The notes below the pieces were generated by a model. It saw only the letters and a program-made list of their open reading frames with translations, had not been told where the DNA came from and did not search any database. A DNA stretch of 64,000 nucleotides from Dehalococcoides mccartyi (GTDB lineage Bacteria > Chloroflexota > Dehalococcoidia > GIF9 > DYGU01). Where the stretch lies: assembly GCA_020724525.1 (NCBI GenBank), contig DYGU01000001.1, forward strand, positions 62,001 to 126,000, written 5' to 3'. The position numbers and the translations under genes were made by a program. Of the stretch, positions 40,746 to 50,129 are shown piece after piece. Position 1 is the first letter of the stretch. Each line of letters opens with the position of its first letter.

Positions 40746-41927
40746 ATGAACTTTGAGTTTACCACGCCAAATAGAATTATTTTTGGTCGGGGACACTTTG
40801 CCGAAATCGGAAATATTGCTCAAAATTTTGGCAAAAAAGCCTTGCTTGTCACTGGCCGTCAGGCTTTGAAGACCTCTGGCAAAATTGAGATGCTAAAAGA
40901 GATCTTAGCCAAAAATGGAATAGAATTTTCTCATTTTATTGTTTCAGCCGAACCAGAGATAAAGACAGTTGAGCTGGCAGCCACAAAAGCCAGGGAGGAA
41001 AATTGTGATTTAGTTATTGGAATCGGAGGTGGTAGTGTTCTTGATTTAGCCAAAGCAGTAGCCGGACTTCTAACTAATGAAGGTGAGCTCCTTGATTATC
41101 TGGAAGTTATTGGTAGAGGTCAACTTCTTAGAAAACCAGCCGCTTCTTTCATCGCCGTGCCAACTACTGCCGGCACCGGCTCTGAGGTGACCAATAATGC
41201 TGTCATCAAGGATCCGGCTAGTCAGCGAAAGGCAAGTTTTCGGAGTCCCCATTTATTACCCAGAGTAGCTTTGATTGATCCAGAATTGACCTATTCTCTC
41301 CCACCAGCCATTACTGCCCAGACAGGATTGGATGGCTTGATCCACCTGATTGAAGCCTATACCTCTAAAAGATCTCAGCCATTAACCGATCTTCTTTGCC
41401 GAGACGGCATTTCTCGAATTGCTCGTTCTTTAAGCAGAGCCTATAAAAATGGCAATGATCAAGAGGCTCGGGAAGATATGGCTCTCGCCAGTCTTGAAGG
41501 GGGATTGGCTTTGAGTAATTCTGGTTTAGGAGCTGTCCATGGCTTTGCCGCCGTCCTGGGAGGCTCCTATCCTATTCCTCATGGTCTTGCCTGTGCCTCT
41601 CTTTTACCTTATGTTTTGGAAGCCAATGTTCAGGCCCTTCGGGCTGAGCGAGCGACTAATCCAATTTTCCACCGATATGAGGAGATAGCCGAATGGCTTT
41701 TGGGAAAACCTCTCAAAACAGGAGATGAAACTATCGAAGCCGGTCTGAGATTCATCCGAGAACTGACAAACCTTTTCCAAATTCCCTTACTTGCTCACTT
41801 TGGAGTAAAGCCAAATGACCTTCCAGAAATCGCCAGGAAGGCAGCCCAGGCTAGTAGCATGAAGGCAAATCCAATCACCTTCTTCCAAGAAGAACTAGTG
41901 AGTATTCTTCAAAAGGCATTAGGTTGA
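40746..41927 (+). CDS. Iron-containing alcohol dehydrogenase
   Basis: NRIIFGRGHFAEIG; IGIGGGSVLDLAKAVAGL; PTTAGTGSEVTNNAVI; GAVHGFAAVLGGSYPIPHGLACA. Confidence 0.95.
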   Translation: MNFEFTTPNRIIFGRGHFAEIGNIAQNFGKKALLVTGRQALKTSGKIEMLKEILAKNGIEFSHFIVSAEPEIKTVELAATKAREENCDLVIGIGGGSVLDLAKAVAGLLTNEGELLDYLEVIGRGQLLRKPAASFIAVPTTAGTGSEVTNNAVIKDPASQRKASFRSPHLLPRVALIDPELTYSLPPAITAQTGLDGLIHLIEAYTSKRSQPLTDLLCRDGISRIARSLSRAYKNGNDQEAREDMALASLEGGLALSNSGLGAVHGFAAVLGGSYPIPHGLACASLLPYVLEANVQALRAERATNPIFHRYEEIAEWLLGKPLKTGDETIEAGLRFIRELTNLFQIPLLAHFGVKPNDLPEIARKAAQASSMKANPITFFQEELVSILQKALG

Positions 41928-41929
41928 AA

Positions 41930-41962
41930 AAAAGTCTTCCTTGATTTGGGGAAGGCTTTTTA
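41930..41962 (+). terminator. Putative rho-independent terminator of the alcohol dehydrogenase
   Basis: GTCTTCC-ttgatttgg-GGAAGGC followed by TTTTT shortly after the stop codon. Confidence 0.6.
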
Positions 41963-42080
41963 AATTTAGCTTAAAATTTAAGAAAATCGGTGTTCTTTAT
42001 GCTGTTTGACCATATAAAAGAGGCAGCATTTAGAAGTTACCTCTTTAGTCTCTCCAGACGTAATTAAAGCTAAAAATCGC

Positions 42081-42162
42081 TGGGGAAGAGGGGACTCGAA
42101 CCCCTACGCCTTGCGACACATGAGCCTAAGTCATGCCCGTCTGCCAGTTCCGGCACTCCCCC
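42081..42162 (-). tRNA. tRNA-Leu (anticodon TAG)
   Basis: Reverse strand GGGGGAG...CATGA-CTTAGGC-TCATG...AGGGG-TTCGAGT-CCCCT-CTTCCCC-A; long variable arm. Confidence 0.92.
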
Positions 42163-42314
42163 GAGAGGTAATTTATTCTATACCTTAAGGACTTTTGGAG
42201 CAACTTTTTGGTTAGCTCACAAAACTCTGTTGACAAATAGTAAGTTGATTAGGATAATTATCCTATAACTGGTCTAAAATTAGGTCCGCAAAGCAGGTAA
42301 TAACAGATAAAGAG

Positions 42315-42564
42315 GTGCCAAGAGAGCTGAAAAGGATGGATTACTCAGAAGCTGAAATTCCGGTTTTTTTCCTGGAAGAAGGTAACAAGGTCATTGCCTA
42401 TTCTCCAGCTTTAGACCTTTCAAGCTGTGGGAAAGACCGCCTGGAAGCTAAAAAGAAAATTGGTGAAGCCATATATATTCTTAGAAGAGCTCGTTGAGAT
42501 GGGAACTGTGGGTGTGGTATTGGAGGAATTGGGCTGGCATAAAACTACCGACAAGCAAGTATAG
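42315..42564 (+). pseudogene. HicB-like antitoxin with one frameshift
   Basis: IPVFFLEEGNKVIAYSPALDLSSCGKDRLEAKKKIGEAIYI joins, after adding one base near 42478-42484, FLEELVEMGTVGVVLEELGWHK. Confidence 0.65.
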
Positions 42565-42646
42565 CTCCCACCGGGCTTTAAGGGATATATCCAAGAACGA
42601 GTAAGAATCCCACACGTTAACCCAAATCTGAGGAGCCAAAGCAAGA

Positions 42647-42848
42647 TTGCCCCGACTGACGCCCATCCACTGGCAGAAGTTTGAGCGCTTTCTGCTCCAG
42701 GCTGGCTGTGTGTTTGTTAGACAACAAGGTGACCATCACATCTATAGGCGAGAAGGACTAAAACGCCCTATAGTGATCCCTATGGAACACGAATCTCCCT
42801 CTCTTCGTCATCAGGAATAACCTAAGGATATTAGGAATTAGCCTCTGA
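42647..42848 (+). pseudogene. HicA-like toxin with one frameshift near the 3' end
   Basis: TTG start after AGGAG: LPRLTPIHWQKFERFLLQAGCVFVRQQGDHHIYRREGLKRPIVIP, then in another frame LFVIRNNLRILGISL. Confidence 0.7.
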
Positions 42849-43665
42849 CGAAGTTATTAAAGAGCCAGTAGCATAGAATATTTGCAGTTTAGCCATATTT
42901 AGAGCTTCTTCAAGGTTCGGATATATTTTATCTACTCCAGCTACAATCATGAGCCTTGGTTGCATTGCCACCTTTACTATATTCCCTTCATTGTGAACGA
43001 GGACAATAGCCCCCTCTTCCGAAGTTACCGCGTTAGCTCCGGTTATACCAATGCCAGCCTCAGTGATGTAAGCCGATACTTCCTCCCTGATCAATTCTGT
43101 TAATCTCTCCGAAACTGGCTCGACTTTTTGGTTAAAGTGTTTAGACAGAGTCCAGGCAATATCATAGCGGGTAAGATGGCTTGCCGGACCTGTGGAATGG
43201 GATGGTCTATCCTGGCAAAGCTGAATTATTCTGTCCCCGATATCTGTCTCTATTACTTGAATCCCCTCAGCTTCAAGAGCTTCAACTAACTTAATTTCCT
43301 TGGTGACATTAGACTTAGACTTGACTACTAATTTCTCACCTTTTGTCTCAGAGATAATAAAGGAAATGGCCTCTTCCCCGGTCTTTGCCAGAAATACCTT
43401 TACCCCGTTCTGGGAGAGGCTCTGCAAAGCTTGATTCAAAAAACCGTCCACTGCCGACACACTTTTCTCTGGTCTCCCTCAGCCTCCTTTTCCGTTCCTC
43501 AATATCCAATATTTTACCCACATTGGCTTGCTGCCTTATTCTGACCAGCTTGAAAGCATTTCTCATAGCCTTGACCTGGCTTGCCTTATTTAAACTACTA
43601 CAAGGATTATTTGGGGGCATTATACCAGCTCCCATAGGCAATTTAACTTCACTCCCTACTAACAT
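42831..43665 (-). pseudogene. LUD-domain (lactate utilisation-type) protein, frameshifted and C-terminally truncated
   Basis: ORFs 43348-43665 and 42831-43460 join near 43450-43460; VKSKSNVTKEIKLVEALEAEGIQVIETDIGDRIIQL and ITGANAVTSEEGAIVLVHNEGN are LUD motifs; no ferredoxin-like domain follows. Confidence 0.75.
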
Positions 43666-43773
43666 AACTTTAAGGCTACCTCAATCTCAAGTCAAGCACT
43701 TGCCTCGTTCTTTACTATGAATTATACTTGCGAACAGCCGAGAAAACTTGGCGAAACAAAAAGGCAGGTTAGG

Positions 43774-44162
43774 ATGCCAGAGAGAAGCAAGAACTGGATA
43801 AAGCAGGCTGAAAGAGACTTAGAAACGGCTGAGGAATTAATAAAAGACGGCTCCTTTGAATGGTCTTGTTTTGTAGCACAGCAAGCTGCAGGAAAAGCGG
43901 TAAAGGCCGTTTTCCAGAAATTGAATGCTATTGCCTGGGACACTCGATATTTGACCTCTTGAGAATTCTGTCACAGAAGGTAACAGTGGGCGAAGGGTTT
44001 TTAGATTGTGGTAGAAACCTGGATAAATATTATATTCCTACCAGGTATCCCAATAGCTTCGAGTCAGGATGTCCATATGAATACTTCACCAGGAGGGAAG
44101 CCGAGGATGCAGTCATTTATAGTAGAAGAATTATTGAATTCAGCAAGGGTATTCTGGCTTGA
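43774..44162 (+). pseudogene. HEPN-domain protein with one frameshift
   Basis: MPERSKNWIKQAERDLETAEELIKDGSFEWSCFVAQQAAGKAVKAVFQKLNAIAW joins GHSIFDLLRILSQKV...YFTRREAEDAVIYSRRIIEFSKGIL if one G is added near 43937-43940. Confidence 0.8.
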
Positions 44163-44496
44163 CCAAGAAATTCTAATTGAAGAAATCAATAAGGCGGCAC
44201 GGAAGTTAGGCGAAGAAGACAGTAATATACTAAAGATTATTTTATTTGGCTCTTTAGCCGAGAGAAGAGGCACCCCTGGAAGCGATACCGATATTCTAAT
44301 CATACTTAAGACGGATGATAAGGTTTTTATAAACAGGATCCCTGAGTGGCGTGAAAAATTCCACTTAAATTTTCAGGTCGAGGTTTTCCCCTACACCGAG
44401 AGGGAACTGGATACCCCCCTTGTCTTAGAAGCGTTGAAGAAAGGAATCGTTTTATTTGAAAGAAAGAGCGAACCTTTCGAGGGTTGGCTCTACTAG
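44110..44496 (+). CDS. MNT-type minimal nucleotidyltransferase (partner of HEPN); start uncertain
   Basis: ILFGSLAERRGTPGSDTDILIIL contains the GSxxxxRGxxxSDxD nucleotidyltransferase motif; listed ORF opens at 44008. Confidence 0.8.
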   Translation, partial: QSFIVEELLNSARVFWLDQEILIEEINKAARKLGEEDSNILKIILFGSLAERRGTPGSDTDILIILKTDDKVFINRIPEWREKFHLNFQVEVFPYTERELDTPLVLEALKKGIVLFERKSEPFEGWLY

Positions 44497-44512
44497 TAAA
44501 TACCAGCACTGA

Positions 44513-44779
44513 CTAAGATTGGTCTTTGCGCACCTGCCTCGTCTTTTCCGATTCGGAGACAACTAACTGGGCTAAATACTTGATGGCCTCAGCCATCTCT
44601 TTTCTTGTTTCGTCTTGTCCTTTTTCTATTCTCTCAAGGATGGCAAGAGTGTCCTGATGTGACTGCTTTATCAAGGAAGTAGTATCCTCGTGCGCTTGCT
44701 TCATCCAGCGACCATTTCTCCATGTCAGATAAGTAAGTACACCGGCAAGTATTGTTACCGCAATTGCGAATAATTCCAT
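44513..44779 (-). CDS. Small membrane protein with coiled-coil segment
   Basis: MELFAIAVTILAGVLTYLTWRNGRWMKQAHEDTTSLIKQSHQDTLAILERIEKGQDETRKEMAEAIKYLAQLV. Confidence 0.65.
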   Translation of the reverse strand: MELFAIAVTILAGVLTYLTWRNGRWMKQAHEDTTSLIKQSHQDTLAILERIEKGQDETRKEMAEAIKYLAQLVVSESEKTRQVRKDQS

Positions 44780-45473
44780 TTCAACCTCTTATTTTTTCCA
44801 TTCCGCATCTTTTTAAATCTGCTACCTCCAGTTTAGGAAACTAAATAGGGACTGTCAAGGCAGTTGCTTTTGTCACTTTCAATTACTTTTGTTCTTGCAC
44901 TGTTTTTGGCTGATCCACCTAATCCAATACTCGGACTAAACGATATTGTCTTCCCTCGCAAAGCTTACTTTGCCAGGCTAAAGGGAGAAAAATCTGCCAG
45001 TGAAGAAGCTGAAGGAGAGGTAAAAGAGCGTCTTACTTTAATCAACCGTCAGGGATTTTGGCAACTGGTGACCGATGCCCTCAAACACAATGCTTCAGGA
45101 AAAACCGTCCTGCTTAGATGTGCTGCTTCTGCAAGTATGAACTGGGATATCCAGGTATTTGAACCAGTCATAGTGCCGATAAATTAAAAAGCTGGCTTTT
45201 GACCGACCATCGGATTTTGTTTTTACTCGGGCAAAACTAATTAGAAGTTCATTGATTTTCCGGCGATCCTTCCTGGCGATTCAGCATCTTTCCAAAATTC
45301 CAACTCTTTTTCATTATGCGCCACTAGCCAGCAGACTAAAGCTACCTCAAAGTCAGTCCAGCTACTTCTAAAATCATTAAGGCTCTCAATATTTCCTTTA
45401 TTCCATTGAGTTTTACCTCTCTGGATAGGCAAGTAGAATATCCCTTGTACTTTAATATCTTTTTAGCCATGAT

Positions 45474-45839
45474 TTAACTTCCTTTGTATATTGGACAGTT
45501 ATCTCTATTACATGAACCGGTTATCTTATTCCTTGTTTCTTCTGGGACCTCCTCGAGATATAATCTGTCTGCTCCACCTTTATTCTCAAGATGTTTACAG
45601 TATAAAGTCCAGGCTGGTGGATTTAACAAACCTGTAAGATGGAAATCAACCTGGAAAGCTTCCAGATATTGGCAATCTCTCAAGAAATTCCAGAAGTCAA
45701 TTTCCTTAATCGTCTGCTCTAGTTTGTCTTTTATCCCCTGAAGAATTGAAGGAAGATGTTTTAAACATTCCCTCGCTTCATTTAATCGAAGTTTAAGTGT
45801 AATCTCCTTTCCTTCGGGTAATTTCTCTATAGCAACCAT
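45474..45839 (-). CDS. Hypothetical protein with C-terminal Cys motif
   Basis: 121 aa; ends ITGSCNRDNCPIYKGS; 11 nt downstream of the retropepsin-like ORF. Confidence 0.55.
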   Translation of the reverse strand: MVAIEKLPEGKEITLKLRLNEARECLKHLPSILQGIKDKLEQTIKEIDFWNFLRDCQYLEAFQVDFHLTGLLNPPAWTLYCKHLENKGGADRLYLEEVPEETRNKITGSCNRDNCPIYKGS

Positions 45840-45850
45840 TCTTGACTCCT

Positions 45851-46255
45851 CTAAAGGATAAAACTTCCTCGATAAACCATCTCACCTCTCTTAAAGTCAA
45901 GTTCAAGCCCCCAGGTTTCCATAGTTGGTGAGCCAATTATCAATTCCGGTAAGCCCACTTCTTTACCTTCAAGCTCAACCTTCTTCGCTATATCCTTTGA
46001 AAGGTATATTCTCTCTGAAATCATATACTTGTCTATCGTCATCTCAGAATCGACATAGCTATCAATCACGATTTTTTGTCCATTTGCCAGAGCACCTTCC
46101 CAGAGCTTGACTAGTGGCTTGGTTGGAACTTTGCCAAAGAGCTCTTTAAGTTTAACATGCCCTATAATAATAAAACTGGAGCCAGAATCAAACAATGTCT
46201 TAACTTCACAAGTCTTTCCCTCAATTGTTACTTTTATATTCTTCCAGATTTGCAT
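45851..46255 (-). CDS. Retropepsin-like aspartyl protease
   Basis: VKTLFDSGSSFIIIGHVKLKELFG (D-S-G active-site motif) and LPELIIGSPTMETWGLELDFKRGEMVYRG. Confidence 0.7.
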   Translation of the reverse strand: MQIWKNIKVTIEGKTCEVKTLFDSGSSFIIIGHVKLKELFGKVPTKPLVKLWEGALANGQKIVIDSYVDSEMTIDKYMISERIYLSKDIAKKVELEGKEVGLPELIIGSPTMETWGLELDFKRGEMVYRGSFIL

Positions 46256-46429
46256 TTCAACTCCTTTGTTACATTATTCGGTTTTCACAAACTTCTATTC
46301 TGACAATACCCGTTTTTCGAAGTTTGGTCAAGAACTCAAACGCAGACTTAGACCTCGGCGAGGTCAGCGGCAAACCAGCGCTTTCATAGCTTTTTGGGCT
46401 TCCCCTCCCACTGAGGCAAAAAGAAGATA

Positions 46430-46981
46430 TTACTCGGACAGGCTCCTAGATATTTCCACATTGGTAAGGCTCATCCTGTCCATGGGTGAGAACTTCCTAG
46501 GCTGGATGGTAACATGAGCTGAAGCTAAGGTTACATACCGCCTGACCATTTCCAGAGTGGTGTGTCCCAGAATTTGCTCGAGAGAGAAGACATCCCCGCC
46601 ATTAATCAGGTAGTTCGTAGCGAAGGTGTGACGGCAGAGCTGGGGGTGAAGGCGTTTAACCCACATCTGGAGCAAATCTAAAACTTCACCAGCAATGGAA
46701 ATGCCTTCGTAATCGGTTTCAATTTTAATGCCCGGTAATAATTTGTTGAGGACGATTTCCCAGTCCCCCTGCTTTACTGGTGGTAACAGGAGGTTCCATC
46801 GCTCAAAGACTCTACCTCTGAAAGAACGGTAATTTAGGAGTTCGGCAGATGTGAGTTTCAAGGATTTTTGATTGCCCGATGCCACGATGTAAAAAGGAGG
46901 CTCAGATTCATGACGCTCAATGGTAACTCCGCAATCTCGAATTGCTTCAAAAAAGGTCTTGTCATGGGAATCATTTGTCAC
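46430..46981 (-). pseudogene. Chimeric ORF: unknown N-terminal domain joined to a tyrosine-recombinase C-terminus
   Basis: C-terminal VKRLHPQLCRHTFATNYLINGGDVFSLEQILGHTTLEMVRRYVTLASAHV is recombinase; the N-terminal ~115 aa are not, and the first catalytic Arg region is absent. Confidence 0.65.
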
Positions 46982-47375
46982 CTCCTATTAAGTCGCTAAG
47001 TCCCCGTAGATTCCAAGGTTGTCTATTAGGCTTATGTTTGGAGGGTTTTCGTCGGTTGCCTTCAATCGGAAGAAGAAAGTGTTCCTCGTTTGCCTCTAAG
47101 ATTTGGGCAATCGATTTCAGTCCTTCACTCACCTCGTCCAATTTGGAACTGATTTCTTCCAACGAGTGAGCAATTCGTTCTAATGAATCCTCAATCCCCG
47201 CCGTCTCCATAGCATTCGCTATATAGGGGAGGGCTTGCAAAGCTTTGATAATGAGCTCAGCCCAAACTTCAGGTGGTGGTGAACCTTCCGCAAAGCTATT
47301 CCACCATGCCCATAGCTCTTCCGACGGGGTAAGCGGTTCAGGTTCACTTTCTGAGTCTATATCTCGCCCAATCAC
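46971..47375 (-). CDS. Hypothetical protein with coiled-coil segment
   Basis: 134 aa; IEDSLERIAHSLEEISSKLDEVSEGLKSIAQIL heptad-like region; overlaps the next ORF by 11 nt. Confidence 0.5.
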   Translation of the reverse strand: MIGRDIDSESEPEPLTPSEELWAWWNSFAEGSPPPEVWAELIIKALQALPYIANAMETAGIEDSLERIAHSLEEISSKLDEVSEGLKSIAQILEANEEHFLLPIEGNRRKPSKHKPNRQPWNLRGLSDLIGGDK

Positions 47376-47889
47376 TGCTCCCCCATCTCTATCCTGTGCT
47401 TCAGGTCTGCCTTCAGGATTTCAAGACTCCTAACTACATCCTTCAGCTTCGAACTTGGTATGCGAATTAAGAGAAGATAAGCGTTGGGGGTAACTTCCAA
47501 TTGCCGGACATAGCCGTCAGTCCTCAAGTCGTCCCTTCTATAGCCTCTTTGTCCCTAAACTTTATTCTTGCCCCAAATCTATACGATGTTTAATGTCCTG
47601 GCGTATGATGTCTATGGTTCTCAGCAAAGCTTTCAAACTAACTCCAGGGCGACGCAGGAGAGCACCACTAGCGTTCGGGAAAATCTCCAAGTTGCCGATA
47701 AATCCTTCCCGACGTAACTCATCCAGGATGTAAGCTACTCCAGTTTTCCCTACTTTGATAAAGTTTTTTTGACATTGTTATCTTCCTTTCCTATAATTAA
47801 TAAAAAGTAAGAGCACACTAATATTGTCTTTCCTTTAGTAAAGGTTTGCCATTATTTTTTACAACATTTTGAACATTAAGGAGAAAAAG

Positions 47890-48392
47890 ATGCGTAAGTG
47901 CCCAAGGTGTGGCTTGAAGCTGTTTTACGAGCCAAATATCTTTTGTCCCGATTGCAAGGAAAAGGTTTCTAAAGAGCTCGAAAAGGTAGAAAAACCTACC
48001 CTGACGGCGAAAGAGATAGGTGATAAGATAGGATATTGTGCCAGGCATCTAACGCGTTTGGCGCCAGAAGGGTTGCTGGAGAAATATGGTATTCCCGAGC
48101 CTATCAAACGAGAGGGGAAGTATCTGTGGCTAAAAAGGAAGTTCAGGACTTTCTCAATGGTAAAGTGAAAACTCCAGCCCTATCTAAACAGCTTCAGGCA
48201 CTTTCGGAAGCGCAAGCCAAGAAACTCGAGGCCTTGGTTGAGCTTCATGGTGGCATACATATTGACCCAGCGACGGGTCAATATAAGATTGGGCGACTTG
48301 AGGAAATAATAACTCGCATATATAGCAAAGAGAGTAACGAAACCAAGTCGACGCTTGAGGTCATCCCTTGGTACTATGTTGAAGATGCATAA
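47890..48392 (+). pseudogene. Zinc-ribbon + helix-turn-helix protein, apparently frameshifted
   Basis: MRKCPRCGLKLFYEPNIFCPDCKEKV (CxxC...CxxC), LTAKEIGDKIGYCARHLTRLAPEGLLEKYGIPEPIKREGKYLWLK, continuing in another frame as KKEVQDFLNGKVKTPALSKQLQAL; junction at an A-run near 48130. Confidence 0.6.
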
Positions 48393-48673
48393 TGAGAAAA
48401 GAAAAGATTGACCGAAAGTTGGCAAAAGAAGCAGAAAAAATTAAAAGAACGATTGAGAAAGTAGAAAGACTGAAGGTAGAGCTTGAGAAAAGGGGTATCC
48501 AGGTAGAAAACCCCATAAATCTTAACACGCTTTACCTAACTACTGCCATTACAGATTCCATAAAAGACACAAGAAATCTGCTTCTGGCTATCCTTTTGCC
48601 TATACTAATTCTCATACTTGGGACTATTGTTGGATTTGGTATCGCAATCCTAATACAGTTACCTGGAGCTTAA
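48392..48673 (+). CDS. Small coiled-coil protein with C-terminal transmembrane segment
   Basis: KIDRKLAKEAEKIKRTIEKVERLKVELEKRGI...LLLAILLPILILILGTIVGFGIAILIQL. Confidence 0.6.
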   Translation: MRKEKIDRKLAKEAEKIKRTIEKVERLKVELEKRGIQVENPINLNTLYLTTAITDSIKDTRNLLLAILLPILILILGTIVGFGIAILIQLPGA

Positions 48674-48702
48674 ACCTTCAGCCTATCAGCAACCCCAAAC
48701 TT

Positions 48703-49600
48703 CTAATGCTGTGCTCTTACATCAGAATCAGCCAGATTGGAATAGTGTCTGGTCATCTGAAGTGAGCTGTGCCCTAACTTCTTTTGCAGGCTAAACGGGT
48801 CGCCACCATTCCTCAAATAGATGACCGAGCTTGTGTGCCTTAGTTTATGGGGATAACATCTGTTAAGTCCCGCCTTGGCACCATAGTGTCCGACAATTTT
48901 CTCTATACGCTCGGCAGTAAGCGGTCGTCCATCCTGTGTCAGCCAAAAGTAATCATTAGCTAAAGGCTGAGGACAATGCTTCAGTTCATACTTTAGCAGT
49001 GCTTTGGCTACTTTTTGACCGAAGGGGATATAGCGCTCCTTGCTGCCTTTGCCCATGACCCTTAGATAGCCATTCTCAAAGTCAACATCGCCAGCTTTAA
49101 GTCCCGCAAGCTCAGAAAGCCTTACTGCTGTATCAATTAGCGTGAGCATAAGAGCATAATTTCTAAAAACCAATATTATTCTTCTTATCCGGCTGAGACA
49201 ATAACTTTTCTACCTCCTTCTCTGAAAACGTGGGCACGACCTTTTTGCGAGCTTTGGGCATCTTGACTTTTTCCATTGGATTAGATTCAATTAGCTCGTC
49301 ACGATAAAGGTAGCTAAAGAAGGTCTTTATTCCCCCACAATATGTTCGGATGGATTGAGCTGAGAGCTTAGCTTGCTGAGGCTTATTGAAGGGATGGTTA
49401 GAAAATTTATGTGTATCCTGAAGGGCAATAATAAAGCGCCTTAAATCGCCAGCAGTGATGTTTGTGATTTCCTGATTGTTGCCAAGAAACTTGCTAAAGT
49501 GGCTAACGCTCTGAGCAACATGCCTAATGCTCTTAGGGGATTTTCCCTCAGCCTTAGCATAAATACGATAAGCTGCCAGAGCATCAGGAAGAGTTGTCAA
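48703..49600 (-). pseudogene. Tyrosine recombinase/integrase split by a frameshift
   Basis: N-terminal SAM-like domain (49163-49600) and catalytic domain (48703-49173, AVRLSELAGLKAGDVDF, YPHKLRHTSSV, KKLGHSSLQMTRHYSNL); removing one T from a T5 run restores IGFRNYALML. Confidence 0.85.
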
Positions 49601-49704
49601 CTCAAACTCCTTAGCCTGACAGCTTAAGTCATTATTCGCCGACGGTCTACAACTTTTTGCTACATTTCGTGCATGAAAATCAGCTGCTCTGCTTAGCTTT
49701 GAAC

Positions 49705-49777
49705 TGAGCCGCAGAGGACTCGAACCTCTAACCGGCTGATTAAGAGTCAGCTGCTCTGCCTGTTGAGCTAGCGGCCC
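49705..49777 (-). tRNA. tRNA-Lys (anticodon CTT)
   Basis: Reverse strand GGGCCGCTAGCTCAACAGGCAGAGCAGCTGACTCTTAATCAGCCGGTTAGAGGTTCGAGTCCTCTGCGGCTCA folds as a cloverleaf. Confidence 0.94.
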
Positions 49778-49874
49778 TGCGAGTTATGGTAACAGTCTGT
49801 AGTGCTGAAGTCAATTAGCACCCCAACAAGAAGAAACAGGCTCTTTACGGACAGAACATTATTAGTGAGTAAAG

Positions 49875-50129
49875 TCAGGCAGGGATTTCTTTCAACTCAA
49901 AGCGATAGTTTTCGATAACCGGGTTTGCCAAAAGTTTGTGACACATCTCCTGGACCTGGGAGTGGGCTTTTTTAGGGTCATTTTCGTCTATCCGGATTTC
50001 CATATATTTACCAGCACGGACACCAGTAACAGTACTAAAACCCAGATTGTGTAAGGCGCCTTTGATAGTTAAGCCCTGAGGGTCATTAACTGTGGGCTTG
50101 AGAGTTATGTAGACTTTAGCCAGATACAA
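49875..50129 (-). CDS. purS: Phosphoribosylformylglycinamidine synthase PurS subunit
   Basis: AKVYITLKPTVNDPQGLTIKGALHNLGFSTVTGVRAGKYMEIRID. Confidence 0.95.
   Translation of the reverse strand: MYLAKVYITLKPTVNDPQGLTIKGALHNLGFSTVTGVRAGKYMEIRIDENDPKKAHSQVQEMCHKLLANPVIENYRFELKEIPA

Noticed and set aside
44864-45187. ORF of 107 aa with possible function
   Set aside because: Opening residues and start codon are uncertain and no family is recognisable; not called as a gene.
47800-48720. Calling the 914-bp inverted-repeat unit a mobile element outright
   Set aside because: An 11-bp inverted match can occur by chance over this distance; kept only as a hypothesis.
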